Assembly (NCBI RefSeq): GCF_016745095.1
Contig: NZ_CP067087.1
Location: 1,182,501 to 1,246,500, forward strand
DNA from: Croceicoccus sp. YJ47
GTDB taxonomy: Bacteria; Pseudomonadota; Alphaproteobacteria; Sphingomonadales; Sphingomonadaceae
Direction: 5' to 3'
Length of the DNA: 64,000 nt
Shown: positions 10,395 through 19,771 of the stretch, piece by piece
Numbering within the stretch: position 1 is the first letter of the stretch
Layout: every line of letters starts with the position of its first letter
The notes under the pieces: generated by a model
The model's input: the letters and a program-made list of their open reading frames with translations, nothing else
Told to the model about the DNA's origin: nothing
The model's database searches: none
Made by a program: the position numbers and the translations under genes

Positions 10395-11626
10395 GGCCTG
10401 CTCTCCCCGTAAGTCAGTCTCAGCCTCACCGCCGCCTCGACAGCTGCCTTTTCGCGCTCGAGTATCTCCAGTTCGAGCAGCGCGAGCGCGGATTTCGCCG
10501 CAATGACATCGACGAGATCGGCACGCCCGGCCGCGAAGCTGGCTGTTTCGAGGTCCGCGCGGTCGCGCGCCAGCGGGAGAAGCTCGTCACGCGCGCGTTC
10601 CCGTTGCCGCACTGTGCTGCGCCAGGTGGCCATATTGGCTTCGAAACCGGCAACCAACGCGCGCCTGCGATCCTCGCGCTCGGCCGATGCGGCGGCGGCT
10701 TCGGATTCGGCTGCGGCAATACGCGGATTCTGCCGCCGGTCAGTAAAGATCGGCAGTGTAATCGACCCCATGACCGACACCGCATCGCCGAAATCGGGGT
10801 TGCGGCGACCATAAGTGACGCTCACGCCGAAATCGGGTCGTTTCTCGGCGCGTGCGAGCGCGACACCGGCTTCGGCCCGGCCTCGTTCGGCATCGGCCAG
10901 CAGGATTTCGGGATTGCTCTCGAGCTCGAACCGCAGCCGCTCCTGATCGAGGACAGCCGATGGCGCGGCACCCAGAGCAACCGGATCTGCGAGCGGTACA
11001 TATCGGGAAATCTGCGCTTGCGCCGTCTCGCGCTCAGCCTCGATAGCGGTAATCGCGTCTTCAATTCCGAGCAGCTCGCGCCGGATGGCCAGACTCTCCG
11101 CCGGGCGGGCCGACCCCGAAGCAACTGCACTGTTGGCCACCGGAACGAATGTCCTGAGTTCATCCAGCGCAGCCTGGGCAAGATCAAGCCGCGCTTGCGC
11201 ATAATGGAGCCGGACCCAGGCCGTTCCAGCATCGGCGAGAAGATCACGCTCGGCCATACCAAGGCGTGCCTCGGCGAGGCGCACTTCGGAACTGGCGACG
11301 CCGAACCTTGCCCGCCGACGGGCGCGGTTGGGTATCTCCTGTTCGAGACCGATGGCGACTTGCGTTGGAAGTTGCCGGTCTGGGTCGAACGCGGCGGGTC
11401 CGGTCACAGGTAGGTTCATGATCCCTGCACGCACACGCGGATCGGGAAGCTCGTCCGCCGCTTCTGCTGCTTCGCGCCGTGATTGCACACGCAGCGCGCC
11501 AGCCTCCAGAACGGGCTGTTCGCCTCGTGCTGCCGCCAGTATTTCCTCGTATCCGACAGACTGCGCTTGTGCAGCCTGCGCGGCGAGCAGGGCCGAAAAC
11601 GGCACCCAGCCAATTCGCCAATCCAT
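10391..11626 (-). CDS. cusC: CusC/TolC-type outer-membrane efflux protein
   Basis: An outer-membrane channel of the TolC family, 411 aa from the ATG at 11626, with a signal peptide ending near AQAQS. It contains the alternating long helices, rich in Ala, Glu and Arg, and the duplicated OEP repeats expected for TolC-like proteins. The first gene of the cusCBA set; the stop overlaps the cusB start (ATGA). An upstream in-frame ATG at 11686 would add 20 arginine-rich residues ahead of the signal peptide and is less likely. The Shine-Dalgarno signal is weak. Confidence 0.9.
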   Translation of the reverse strand: MDWRIGWVPFSALLAAQAAQAQSVGYEEILAAARGEQPVLEAGALRVQSRREAAEAADELPDPRVRAGIMNLPVTGPAAFDPDRQLPTQVAIGLEQEIPNRARRRARFGVASSEVRLAEARLGMAERDLLADAGTAWVRLHYAQARLDLAQAALDELRTFVPVANSAVASGSARPAESLAIRRELLGIEDAITAIEAERETAQAQISRYVPLADPVALGAAPSAVLDQERLRFELESNPEILLADAERGRAEAGVALARAEKRPDFGVSVTYGRRNPDFGDAVSVMGSITLPIFTDRRQNPRIAAAESEAAAASAEREDRRRALVAGFEANMATWRSTVRQRERARDELLPLARDRADLETASFAAGRADLVDVIAAKSALALLELEILEREKAAVEAAVRLRLTYGESRP

Positions 11627-11749
11627 AATTCTCACTCTTTCAAAGCGAGCTGACCGGGAAGGGCCACGGCGCACGCGGTCGATCAACCGGGCGCTGGGCC
11701 TGTTTATCCGTCAAGCTCGCAAGCGGCGCGATGCACCGCCCGGGAAATG

Positions 11750-12151
11750 CTAGATGGTGAGCTGGGGTTGTGGAGGTGGCGATTCCGGCGGTAGCGGCTG
11801 GCTCTCGAGCCTGCTGGCACTCGCGGAAAGGTACTGAGGCGCAACAAAAAGCGGTTCTGTTTGCGCAAGTCCCGCGGCGGTGAGCGCCAGCGGCGGGAGA
11901 CAATTCATGGCAACAAGACAATCGAGTGTCATCTCGCGGCAAGGCCCGTGCTGATCGGTAGTGTCCGTCTCGGCCATCATTTGCTCGGACATCGTGTGCT
12001 CGGGCATTGCTTGCTCTGCCATGTTTTGCGCCATTTCAGCGCAATCAGCCGACCTGGCCAGTTCACTCTGCGGAACAGCCGCCTGTGCAGCTACCTGCAA
12101 AAACAGTCCAAAGCCGAAGCAGATCAGAGTCAGGGCACGAATAAAGGTCAC
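11750..12151 (-). CDS. Small secreted Met/His/Cys-containing protein, unrecognised family
   Basis: I do not recognise this gene. From the GTG at 12151 it would encode about 133 aa: a signal peptide (FIRALTLICFGFGLFLQVAAQA), a Met/Glu-rich part with several possible metal ligands (EHTMSEQMMAE, two Cys), a short hydrophobic segment, and a proline-rich tail. An in-frame ATG at 12280 gives 176 aa, but the extra 43 residues look non-coding. No clear ribosome-binding site marks either start. It lies 123 bp upstream of cusC on the same strand, so a periplasmic copper-binding or sensing role is plausible but is inference. Confidence 0.55.
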   Translation of the reverse strand: MTFIRALTLICFGFGLFLQVAAQAAVPQSELARSADCAEMAQNMAEQAMPEHTMSEQMMAETDTTDQHGPCREMTLDCLVAMNCLPPLALTAAGLAQTEPLFVAPQYLSASASRLESQPLPPESPPPQPQLTI

Positions 12152-12430
12152 TGGCCCGCGATAGTCTGACTGCCCAGTAAGTGCAAGAAAGTCGCATCCC
12201 GCCTTGTTCTTGCGACTCTGATGTGCGCCAATTGACTGATCGTGTTTTCGAAATCGGTTCCCCAATGCCGACAGCGACAACTCAGTCGGGGCCAGTCGTC
12301 ACGCTACTGATGATCTACCAGCACAAAAGCTGCAGACATAAGAGTGGTGAACTATCTATCCTGCCATATCAATTGCGCGAGGGAGCGGAGAGTGTGAGAC
12401 CTTTGGTATCAGGGCCGTGGACCTGGGCTT

Positions 12431-14374
12431 TCATCGCGCTGGCGCCGACTTGGGCGAATGACGACCACTGTGAAATCCGGCAATCAGAGCCAGCAGCGTG
12501 AGCAACTGCGCGACTATTGTCTCGACAGTCGGGAAGAAGCCGAGTTCGGCGAGGCGCGGCAAGCCGGCAATGAAAGTGGCGGTAAGAACTCCGGCCTCCT
12601 GGAAAGCGCCCACGCCCTTGCCCGCGAGAATGACCGCAAGTATCGCAATCAGGATAGCACTGTAGCGGAAGAACTGGGTGATCGGCAGTTTGCGGCTGTA
12701 GCGCAGCATGGCCCATGCAATGAGCGCCAGCAGCGCGACTGCGGACAAGGCACCTGCCAGTATGATGCCACTGCTCTGCGGGTTCCACAGGGCAGCGTAG
12801 AACAGAATAGTTTCGAACGCTTCCCGGTAAACGACCACGAATGCAAGACTGAAGAGAAACCATGCCGATCCGCGCGAGAGCGCCTTGCCCATTTTTTCCT
12901 GGATATAGCGCCGCCATTCCTCGGCCTGGGATTTGCCATGCATCCAGATCCCGACCGATACGAGAATGACAGCCGCAAGCAGCGCGCCGATCCCTTCGGT
13001 CATCTCGCGGCTCGCACCGCTGATGCTGACGAAGTAGGTTGCTACGACCCAGGTGGCGACACCTGCTAGAAGAGCAGCGATCCACCCGCCATGGACATAG
13101 GGCAATACCTCGAAGCGCCGCGACTTTTTCACAAAGGCGATCATGGCGATCACAACCAGAAGTGCTTCGATCCCCTCGCGCAGCAGGATGGTGAACGCCC
13201 CGAGAAAGGTCGAGATTTCGCTGGCCGCCTCAGGAGCCAACGCTCCCTCGGCTCTGGCCAGCAGAGTATCGATGCGAGCCCTCAGTTGCTGTAGTTCGGA
13301 TGGGTCCGCACCGGACTCTATTCCGGCCCGAAATTGCCCGAGCGCCTGTTCTACCTCGCGCATCAAACCGCCATCGCGCGTTGCCAGGAGGGCCTCCAGG
13401 GGTTCGAAACCGTCGAGATAGGCAGACAGGGCGAGCTGCCGCGCTTCCTCTCGGTTGCCTGCCTGATAGGCTGACAGGCTGCGATCGAGCGTATCGCGAA
13501 CGAAGGCGAGCGAACCTGCGTCATTTGCCTGTCCCACCGCATCGGGATTGGCGCGAAGATAGGCCATGACGGCGAGCGCACGGTCCTCGCCGATCTCCTC
13601 GGCCAGACTTTCCGGTGTGAGCGCGGCGAGCGTCTCGAGATCGGGGACAAGCTGGCGTATGCCATCATCTTCACGCCAGATACGCTCGCCTTTGGCCATA
13701 TCTTCTAAAGCAATGCTGCCGGCATAGAATGCAAGCGCCCAGCGATCCTCGTCGGACAGCGATGCGAAGCTGGCCATGGACGTTCCTTCAAGCCCTTGCG
13801 TGATGACCTGGTAAAGCCCGAACGCACTGCGCTGCCGTGCCCGGTCGATATCGGTAAAGTCTATCGGCGGGGGATCGAGCGCCTGCATTGCGGCTGGTGG
13901 CGCACTTCCGGCGGCGCCGTGACACGAGGCGCAGTTCTGCGCGAAGAGAGTGCGGGCGCGGACAAGGTCGGGCGCCTGCGAAGGGGCGAGCGGAACCGGG
14001 TAGGCAGTCAGCAACGAGGCTGCCAGCGCGCGCGCGAAGCGCCCAACTCGCTCGGCGGGTTCCTTGTTGGCGATCAGAGCTCGCAGCTGGTCCGATCGGC
14101 GGATGAGTGCTTGATTGTCTTTAGTGTCCGGAAATGCAGCGATCTGCCGCGCCACGACATCGGAAAACTCCACCATTTCGCGATATTCGAATTCGTCGGC
14201 AACACGTCCCTCGGAAACCGCGGAGGCGTAGTCGACCGCGATATAATCGAGCAGACGCCAGGTGGTTCGCACGTCGGGTTCTTCCGCGTTCGCGGTGACG
14301 GACAGACACAGCGCAAGCGCCAGCAGAATGAGCCGCAGTGCCGGATGGACGGTGGCGGAGACGATGCGATGCAT
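12431..14374 (-). CDS. Cytochrome c-FTR1 fusion, iron permease family
   Basis: A 647-aa membrane protein that joins redox and transport parts. A signal peptide (1-30) is followed by a helical region, a c-type cytochrome (CASCH, 148-152, with M200 as a possible distal ligand), a second helical periplasmic region (about 230-385), and an FTR1/EfeU permease domain with about seven membrane segments. The two REXXE iron motifs are present: REGIE (399-403) and REAFE (517-521). FTR1 permeases import iron after oxidation of Fe(2+). The cytochrome could take up the electron, replacing the EfeB/EfeO partners that are absent here. The gene lies between the CDF/MerR pair and the copper operon. Confidence 0.88.
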   Translation of the reverse strand: MHRIVSATVHPALRLILLALALCLSVTANAEEPDVRTTWRLLDYIAVDYASAVSEGRVADEFEYREMVEFSDVVARQIAAFPDTKDNQALIRRSDQLRALIANKEPAERVGRFARALAASLLTAYPVPLAPSQAPDLVRARTLFAQNCASCHGAAGSAPPAAMQALDPPPIDFTDIDRARQRSAFGLYQVITQGLEGTSMASFASLSDEDRWALAFYAGSIALEDMAKGERIWREDDGIRQLVPDLETLAALTPESLAEEIGEDRALAVMAYLRANPDAVGQANDAGSLAFVRDTLDRSLSAYQAGNREEARQLALSAYLDGFEPLEALLATRDGGLMREVEQALGQFRAGIESGADPSELQQLRARIDTLLARAEGALAPEAASEISTFLGAFTILLREGIEALLVVIAMIAFVKKSRRFEVLPYVHGGWIAALLAGVATWVVATYFVSISGASREMTEGIGALLAAVILVSVGIWMHGKSQAEEWRRYIQEKMGKALSRGSAWFLFSLAFVVVYREAFETILFYAALWNPQSSGIILAGALSAVALLALIAWAMLRYSRKLPITQFFRYSAILIAILAVILAGKGVGAFQEAGVLTATFIAGLPRLAELGFFPTVETIVAQLLTLLALIAGFHSGRHSPKSAPAR

Positions 14375-14470
14375 GAGGGGCCTCTATATCTGTTGCAATT
14401 AATTCGCAATAGCAGGGTATAGACGGAAACGTATTTCCCCCAATCCGCAATCGCGGGCATATTCTGGAGT

Positions 14471-15084
14471 TTAGGTAGAGCGCAGTTCGCCACGCGCCTG
14501 TTTGAAGACTTCGGCACTTCCCCACACCGCCAGTCCTGCCATGATACTCGCCACAACCAGATCGGGCCACGCACGGTGCCGAAAACGCCAATCGCTGCCG
14601 CCAGCACGGCGATATTACCGATCGCGTCGTTGCGCGAACAGATCCACACCGAGCGCATGTTCGCATCGCCCGAGCGATACCGGAACAGCATCGCGGCGAC
14701 GGCGAGATTTACCGCCAGAGCAAGAGAACCGATGGCGCCCATCGTTCCCGGGTCGGGCGACGCCCCGACAAAGAAACCCCAGATGGCCGAGCCGAGCACC
14801 CACAGGCCGAAAGCCAGCATGGTCGCCGCCTTTACGAGAGCCGCACGCGCGCGCCAGACGAGCGCCATCCCCGCTACACCGAGACTGATAGCATAGTTTG
14901 CCGCATCACCGAGAAAGTCGAGCGCGTCGGCCTGCAAGGCGCGCAGATCCGCAGCAATGCCCGCCACGATCTCCACGCCGAACATGATTGCATTAAGGCC
15001 CAGTGCGATCCACAGAATGCGCCGCCATGTCGGATCGTTGTTGCTTGCACCGGCCTCATCGGGACCGCAGCAGGTCTTTCCCAT
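14471..15084 (-). pseudogene. CDF-family cation transporter, frameshifted near the C terminus
   Basis: The reading frame from 15084 (AGGAG 9 nt upstream) encodes an N-terminal cysteine motif (GKTCCGPDE) and a CDF membrane domain (DALDFLGDAANYA; SRNDAIGN). Near 14570 the frame breaks. The family sequence continues in another frame (PDLVVASIMAGLAVWG) and ends in a stop at 14471. One missing base between GTGCG and TGGCCC explains it. Read uncorrected, the frame continues into the start of the cytochrome-FTR1 gene. The gene is divergent from a CadR/PbrR-like MerR regulator and probably exports a divalent metal. It may be an assembly error rather than real inactivation. Confidence 0.8.
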
Positions 15085-15117
15085 TTACTCGACTCCTTGC
15101 GTCGATCCGCCCTATGC

Positions 15118-15138
15118 ACCTTGTAGTAACTACAAGGT
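15118..15138. promoter_or_regulatory. MerR-type operator/promoter palindrome
   Basis: A perfect 10-bp inverted repeat (ACCTTGTAGT and ACTACAAGGT) with one central base lies between the divergent CDF and MerR genes, 21 bp before the regulator start. Size and half-sites match operators of CadR/PbrR/ZntR-type MerR regulators, which lie in a long -35/-10 spacer. It probably controls both genes. Confidence 0.8.
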
Positions 15139-15159
15139 CAAGCGGCAGGAGCCTTTGTC

Positions 15160-15558
15160 ATGAGAATTGGTCAACTTGCCCGGATAACCGGCGTCAAATC
15201 CGAAACAATCCGCTTCTACGAGCGCGAGGGTATCCTCGCTGCCCCTCCGCGCACGAAGGCCAATTATCGCGATTATGGACCTGCAGAGGAAGCGCGCCTT
15301 CACTTCATACGGCGCGCGCGTGATCTCGGCTTCTCGATGGCACGCATCAGGGAATTGCTCGATCTCTCCGATGGTGCCGACCGGTCCTGCGCGGGCATCG
15401 ACGCTCTGGCCAGAAGCCATCTCGGCGAAGTCGAGCGCAAGATCGCGAGCCTGAAGGCGTTGCGGACGGAACTTGGGCGCATGATCGCTGCCTGCGAGCA
15501 AGACACGGTAGGCGATTGCCGCATCATCGATGCACTTGCGGGTACCACCGAGCCTTGA
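15160..15558 (+). CDS. MerR-family metal-responsive regulator, CadR/PbrR-like
   Basis: A 132-aa transcription activator. An N-terminal winged helix-turn-helix (RIGQLARITGVKSETIRFYEREGIL) is followed by the long dimerisation helix. Three cysteines, C77, C112 and C120, sit where Cd/Pb/Zn-sensing MerR proteins place their metal ligands. It is divergent from the CDF transporter and shares a perfect palindrome with it (15118-15138). The exact metal cannot be told from the sequence. Confidence 0.88.
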   Translation: MRIGQLARITGVKSETIRFYEREGILAAPPRTKANYRDYGPAEEARLHFIRRARDLGFSMARIRELLDLSDGADRSCAGIDALARSHLGEVERKIASLKALRTELGRMIAACEQDTVGDCRIIDALAGTTEP

Positions 15559-15691
15559 TGTCCGCGCCTCGTGCGCCAGTTCGGTCAGGCTCGCCGATGC
15601 ACGGCTTTTGTCGCCCATAAGAGACTTAACTTCGGGAAAGGCCGACGAGTGCGAAGCTGCCCGTGTCGCCATCCCGGGTCCGTCGAACGGG

Positions 15692-17082
15692 TTATGATGC
15701 CGCCGCAGGCCAGTTCCAGACGGCCATTTTTTCAATGCTCATATCCGCCATAGTGTAGGCGATCCCGCCGACGCCAAGCCCGGAGCGGCGCAGCCCTGCA
15801 AAAGGCATCCAGTCCACGCGGAATGCCGTATGGTCGTTCACCATCACAGCCGATCCCGCCAGAGACTGTATGCAATGATTGGCGATTGACAGCCGATCGC
15901 TGAATACAGCGGCCTGAAAGGCGTAAGGCAGGGCATTGGCCTGCTCGATAGCCAGGTCGATATCGTCATAGCCATACACGCAGATCACGGGGCCGAAGAT
16001 TTCTTCCTGGGATACCTTGGCACTATCCGGAGGATCGACAATGACGGTCGGGGAGAAAAGAGTGTCACTCAGACGGCTTCCCCCGCACACCAGGGTGCCT
16101 CCTGCTGCGATGGCTTCATCGACCCAGCGTTCGACGCGGTCAACTTCCTCCGTTCGGATCAGGGGTCCGCATTGGGTCTCAGCATCGGCGGGATCGCCCA
16201 CTACCAGCTTTTCGGCAGCTCGCCCTAGGTCATGAGCGAAGTCTTTCAATTCTGCAGCAGGGACGTACACGCGCTGCACGGAAACGCAGACCTGACCCGA
16301 ATGATAGAACCCGCCTTTGAGCAACGAGGCGATCACTGCTGCGCGCTCCACGCCGCTGTCCACGATTACCGGCGCCGCGCCGCCGTGCTCGAGAGCAATG
16401 CGGGTTCCCGGCGACAGCTTCGAGCGAAGCATCCAGCCGATTTTCGCAGAACCGATGAATGAGAAGAACGCCGTGCGCGGATCGGTTACCATTCTTTCGG
16501 CGATATCGTTGCCGCAAGGTGCGAACCGGCACCAGGCCTCAGGCAGGCTTCATGAAGAATGCTCACGAAGCTCTGGCATGACAGAGGCGTTTCCAGCGCA
16601 GGCTTGATGAGAACGGGGCACCCGGCTGCTACCGCCGGTCCAACCTGATGGACGATCAGGTTGAGCGGGTGATTGAATGCCGAGATCGCCACGACAGGAC
16701 CGATCGGCTCGCGGAAGGTATATGCCGTCCTTCCCGCACCCGCTTCTGTCAGGTCCATGGGGATCTCGTGACCGCCGCCATCGCTCAGCGCCTGAACGCA
16801 TAAGTCGACGCTGTTGATCGCGCGACCGGCTTCCACGCGCGCATCGACCAGGGGTTTGCCGCCCTCCCTGACGATCTGGAAAGCCAGATCCTCGGCTCGT
16901 TCGCGCATGATATCCGCAGCCCGCCGGAGAATGGCGACACGCTCGTGCACGGCAAGCCAGCCATGGCGGTCGCGGTGGAGCAGCTGCGCTTCATTCAGCC
17001 ATTCATCGATTTGAGCCCAGTCGACAAGCGGCACTTCTGCAATCGGCGAGCGGTCGAAGGGATTGTGAACGATCGTTTTCAT
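15692..17082 (-). pseudogene. NAD(P)-dependent aldehyde dehydrogenase, frameshifted
   Basis: Two frames together make one aldehyde dehydrogenase. The first part (17082 to about 16545) has the Rossmann/N-terminal region and SAFNHPLNL with the catalytic asparagine. The second (about 16540 to 15692) has LEHGGAAPV and the catalytic cysteine in SGQVCVSVQR, then EEIFGPV. At 16545 a GGCC deletion within an expected GAAGCCGGCCTGCCT would restore the usual HEAGLPEAW sequence. The start at 17082 overlaps the stop of the acetolactate-synthase-like gene (ATGA), so the two form an operon. Substrate unknown. Confidence 0.82.
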
Positions 17083-18719
17083 AGCTCGCACACCTTCGCG
17101 CCGAGTTCGTCGATCAGCACCTTCTTGTTTTCGGAATAGTCGACGGGTAGATCGACAAGGTGCACTCCGCCCGCCTCGAATGCGGCGTTCAGGACCGCCA
17201 CAAGATCTGCGCTCCGCTCGACCCGGTGACCGGTCGCTCCATAGCTTTGTGCGTAGGTGATGAAGTCGGGATTGGAAAAGGTCAGGCCGTAGTCCGGAAA
17301 GCCGAGCTGGTCCTGCTTCCAGCGGATCATGCCGTATGCCGCATCGTTCAGAACGAGAACGACGAGGTTCAGGCCCAGCCTGACGGCCGTTTCCAGCTCC
17401 TGCGAGTTCATCATGAACCCGCCATCACCGCACACCGCGAGAACTCTACGCCCGGGCGATAGCATCGCCGCCATCATGGCGGATGGAAGGCCCGCGCCCA
17501 TCGTCGCCAATGCATTGTCGAGAAGGATGGTGCCGGGCTCGTGGGCGATGTAGTTTCTAGCGAACCAGATCTTGTAGATGCCGTTGTCGAGCGCGACGAT
17601 ATCATCGCGTGCCATTACGCTGCGAACGTCGGCAACGACGCGTTGGGGAACCATCGGGAAACGTTCATCGTCGCTGGTTTCGGAGATGTGCGAAGCAATC
17701 TCGTCATGCAGGGCGGTGTAGTAGCTGCGATCACACTGCAACCTGCCGTCCAAGCGATTTCCCAACCGCTCGACCGATCCGGCGATGTCACCGATGACCT
17801 CGAGCTGCGGGAAATAGACCTGATCGACTTCGGCCGCCTTGTAATTGATATGAATGACAGTCTGACCGTCCGGCTCCATAAAGAACGGCGGCTTTTCAAC
17901 CACGTCGTGACCGATATTCACGATCAGATCGGCCTTCTCGATCGCGCAGTGGACATAATCGCCCGATGATAGCGCCGCGGTGCCCAGATAGAGATCGCTG
18001 TCTTCATCGACCACGCCCTTACCCATCTGCGTGTCAAAAAAGGGAAAGCCGGTATCGGCCACGAATTTGCGCAGCGCCTTCGAAGCGCGGCGGCGGTTCG
18101 CTCCGGCTCCGATTAATAGCAAGGGCCGTTCCGCAGCAAGAATACGCCGGGCTGCTTCATCCAAGGCCGCGTCGCCGGCAACGGCATAACGCCTGTCGTG
18201 TGGCGGTATGACAGGTTCGACCGTTTCCTCTTCAGCGATGTCTTCGGGTAGCTCCAGAAGAATGGCTCCAGGCCTCTCTTCCTGCGCAAGACGAAAGCCT
18301 TCACGAACGAGTGAGGGAATGCGATTGCCGTTCACGATCTGGGTCGAAGCCTTGCATAGCGGGGTGAACAGGGAAACAACGTCGACAATCTGGAACTGGG
18401 CCTGCTTCGATGTCTTTATCGGTTTCTGCCCGGTAATGATGACAAGCGGAAAGGCCCCGAGCGCGGCATAGGCCGCCGGTGTGGTCAGGTTCGTGGCACC
18501 AGGCCCGAGCGTTGCCAGGCACACACCTGCCTTGCCGGTCAGGCGGCCATAGGTTGCCGCCATGAAGCCAGCGCCCTGTTCGTGACGGGCCAGAACCAGC
18601 GTGATGGTGGAAGTTCGCAGCGATTCCAGAAGGTCCAGATTCTCTTCGCCTGGAACGGCGAAAACATATTCGACGCCCTCGGCCTCGAGCGCGGCGACCA
18701 TAAGATCGGAAGCTTTCAT
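17079..18719 (-). CDS. Acetolactate synthase large-subunit-like TPP enzyme
   Basis: A 546-aa thiamine-diphosphate enzyme with the three usual domains. The cofactor-activating glutamate is E47 (RHEQGAGFMA). The TPP/Mg site is GDGGFMMN (431-438) with N459. The family condenses or decarboxylates 2-oxo acids. No small regulatory subunit is adjacent, so this is probably a catabolic, AlsS-like or related 2-oxo-acid enzyme rather than the branched-chain biosynthetic enzyme. It is translationally coupled to an aldehyde dehydrogenase, which suggests that the aldehyde product is oxidised. Its place inside a metal-resistance region is unexplained. Confidence 0.85.
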   Translation of the reverse strand: MKASDLMVAALEAEGVEYVFAVPGEENLDLLESLRTSTITLVLARHEQGAGFMAATYGRLTGKAGVCLATLGPGATNLTTPAAYAALGAFPLVIITGQKPIKTSKQAQFQIVDVVSLFTPLCKASTQIVNGNRIPSLVREGFRLAQEERPGAILLELPEDIAEEETVEPVIPPHDRRYAVAGDAALDEAARRILAAERPLLLIGAGANRRRASKALRKFVADTGFPFFDTQMGKGVVDEDSDLYLGTAALSSGDYVHCAIEKADLIVNIGHDVVEKPPFFMEPDGQTVIHINYKAAEVDQVYFPQLEVIGDIAGSVERLGNRLDGRLQCDRSYYTALHDEIASHISETSDDERFPMVPQRVVADVRSVMARDDIVALDNGIYKIWFARNYIAHEPGTILLDNALATMGAGLPSAMMAAMLSPGRRVLAVCGDGGFMMNSQELETAVRLGLNLVVLVLNDAAYGMIRWKQDQLGFPDYGLTFSNPDFITYAQSYGATGHRVERSADLVAVLNAAFEAGGVHLVDLPVDYSENKKVLIDELGAKVCEL

Positions 18720-18811
18720 TCGTTGGTCCTCATTTTACGAGTTGCAGGGCGGTTCATGTCGTGCGCTGCCAAGCTGCTTACCCACAGCGACCGACCCGAT
18801 CGCCGCGCTTG

Positions 18812-19771
18812 TCAATGGTCGTGGTCATGGTCGTGATGATGGTTCTTCTCGACCTGATGGTCCGGGATCATGTCGGGATCACAGTCTGCAGCGAGACAGG
18901 CTTCGAACGTTGCATGGGCGATGGCGTGCTGCGTCTCGAGCATACCGCGAGCCCGCGCCTTCACATCCTCGAAAGCCTGCAACGAAGATTCGGCAGGAAC
19001 GATATGCGCCTCAAGCGCGCGATAATGCTCGCTGATGCTCCAGACATGGACGTGATGGACGCCGGCCACGCCTTCTGTGTCACGCAGGTCGCTCACAATG
19101 CGATCGAACTCGCTTTCGTCCGGCACCGCGCCCATCAAGAGCCGCACCGTGCGAGGCAACAAAGTGACGCCCTGCCAGATCACATAGGCAGCAATGACCA
19201 CAGTGATGATCAGATCGGCGATATAAAGTTCGTATCGCAGAATGAGTACGCCAGCCACGATCACACCGACCGAAGCCAGCGCATCGGACACATTGTGCAG
19301 AAAGGCGGCTTTCATGTTGAGGGAGTTCTTCGAGCTGGCGTAAACCATCACCGCCGTAACCACGTCGATCACCAGCGCTATCCCGGCGACCCAGATTACG
19401 GTCCACCCCTCAACGGGTTGAGGGTCTGCGAAACGGTTGATCGCCTCGACCAGCAGATAGAAGCCGATGATAAGCAAAGTCGTCAGATTGATGAGAGCTG
19501 CTACGACTTCCGCACGAGCATAGCCGAAGGTCATAAGCTTGTCGGCTGGCCGGCGCCCGATCCGCCTCGCAAACAGAGCCAGTCCAAGCGATGCCGCGTC
19601 GCTGAAGTTGTGCAGCGCATCGGCGATCAGTGCGAGCGAACCCGACAATATCCCCCCGATGATCTGAGCGACAGTCAGCAGGACGTTGAGGGCGACGGCC
19701 AATACAAGGCGGCCGTCGCTCATGTTCTCTTCGCCGTGACTGTGCCCGGCATGACCGCCCGATTGTGCCAC
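18812..19771 (-). CDS. CDF-family zinc/cation exporter with histidine-rich termini
   Basis: A 319-aa six-TM cation diffusion facilitator of the CzcD/ZitB type. Both ends are His-rich (GGHAGHSHGEE at 5-15; NHHHDHDHDH at the C terminus). The transport-site motifs HNFSD (54-58) and HNVSD are present, followed by a cytoplasmic domain. I chose the GTG at 19771 because AGGAGG lies 7 nt upstream; its first base overlaps the stop of the preceding membrane-protein gene. It is the last gene of the czc operon and probably exports Zn(2+), Cd(2+) or Co(2+). Confidence 0.9.
   Translation of the reverse strand: MAQSGGHAGHSHGEENMSDGRLVLAVALNVLLTVAQIIGGILSGSLALIADALHNFSDAASLGLALFARRIGRRPADKLMTFGYARAEVVAALINLTTLLIIGFYLLVEAINRFADPQPVEGWTVIWVAGIALVIDVVTAVMVYASSKNSLNMKAAFLHNVSDALASVGVIVAGVLILRYELYIADLIITVVIAAYVIWQGVTLLPRTVRLLMGAVPDESEFDRIVSDLRDTEGVAGVHHVHVWSISEHYRALEAHIVPAESSLQAFEDVKARARGMLETQHAIAHATFEACLAADCDPDMIPDHQVEKNHHHDHDHDH

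Noticed and set aside
7636-10412. Long plus-strand open frames over cusA and cusB
   Set aside because: They are antisense shadows of genes with strong family signatures and have no ribosome-binding site or domain.
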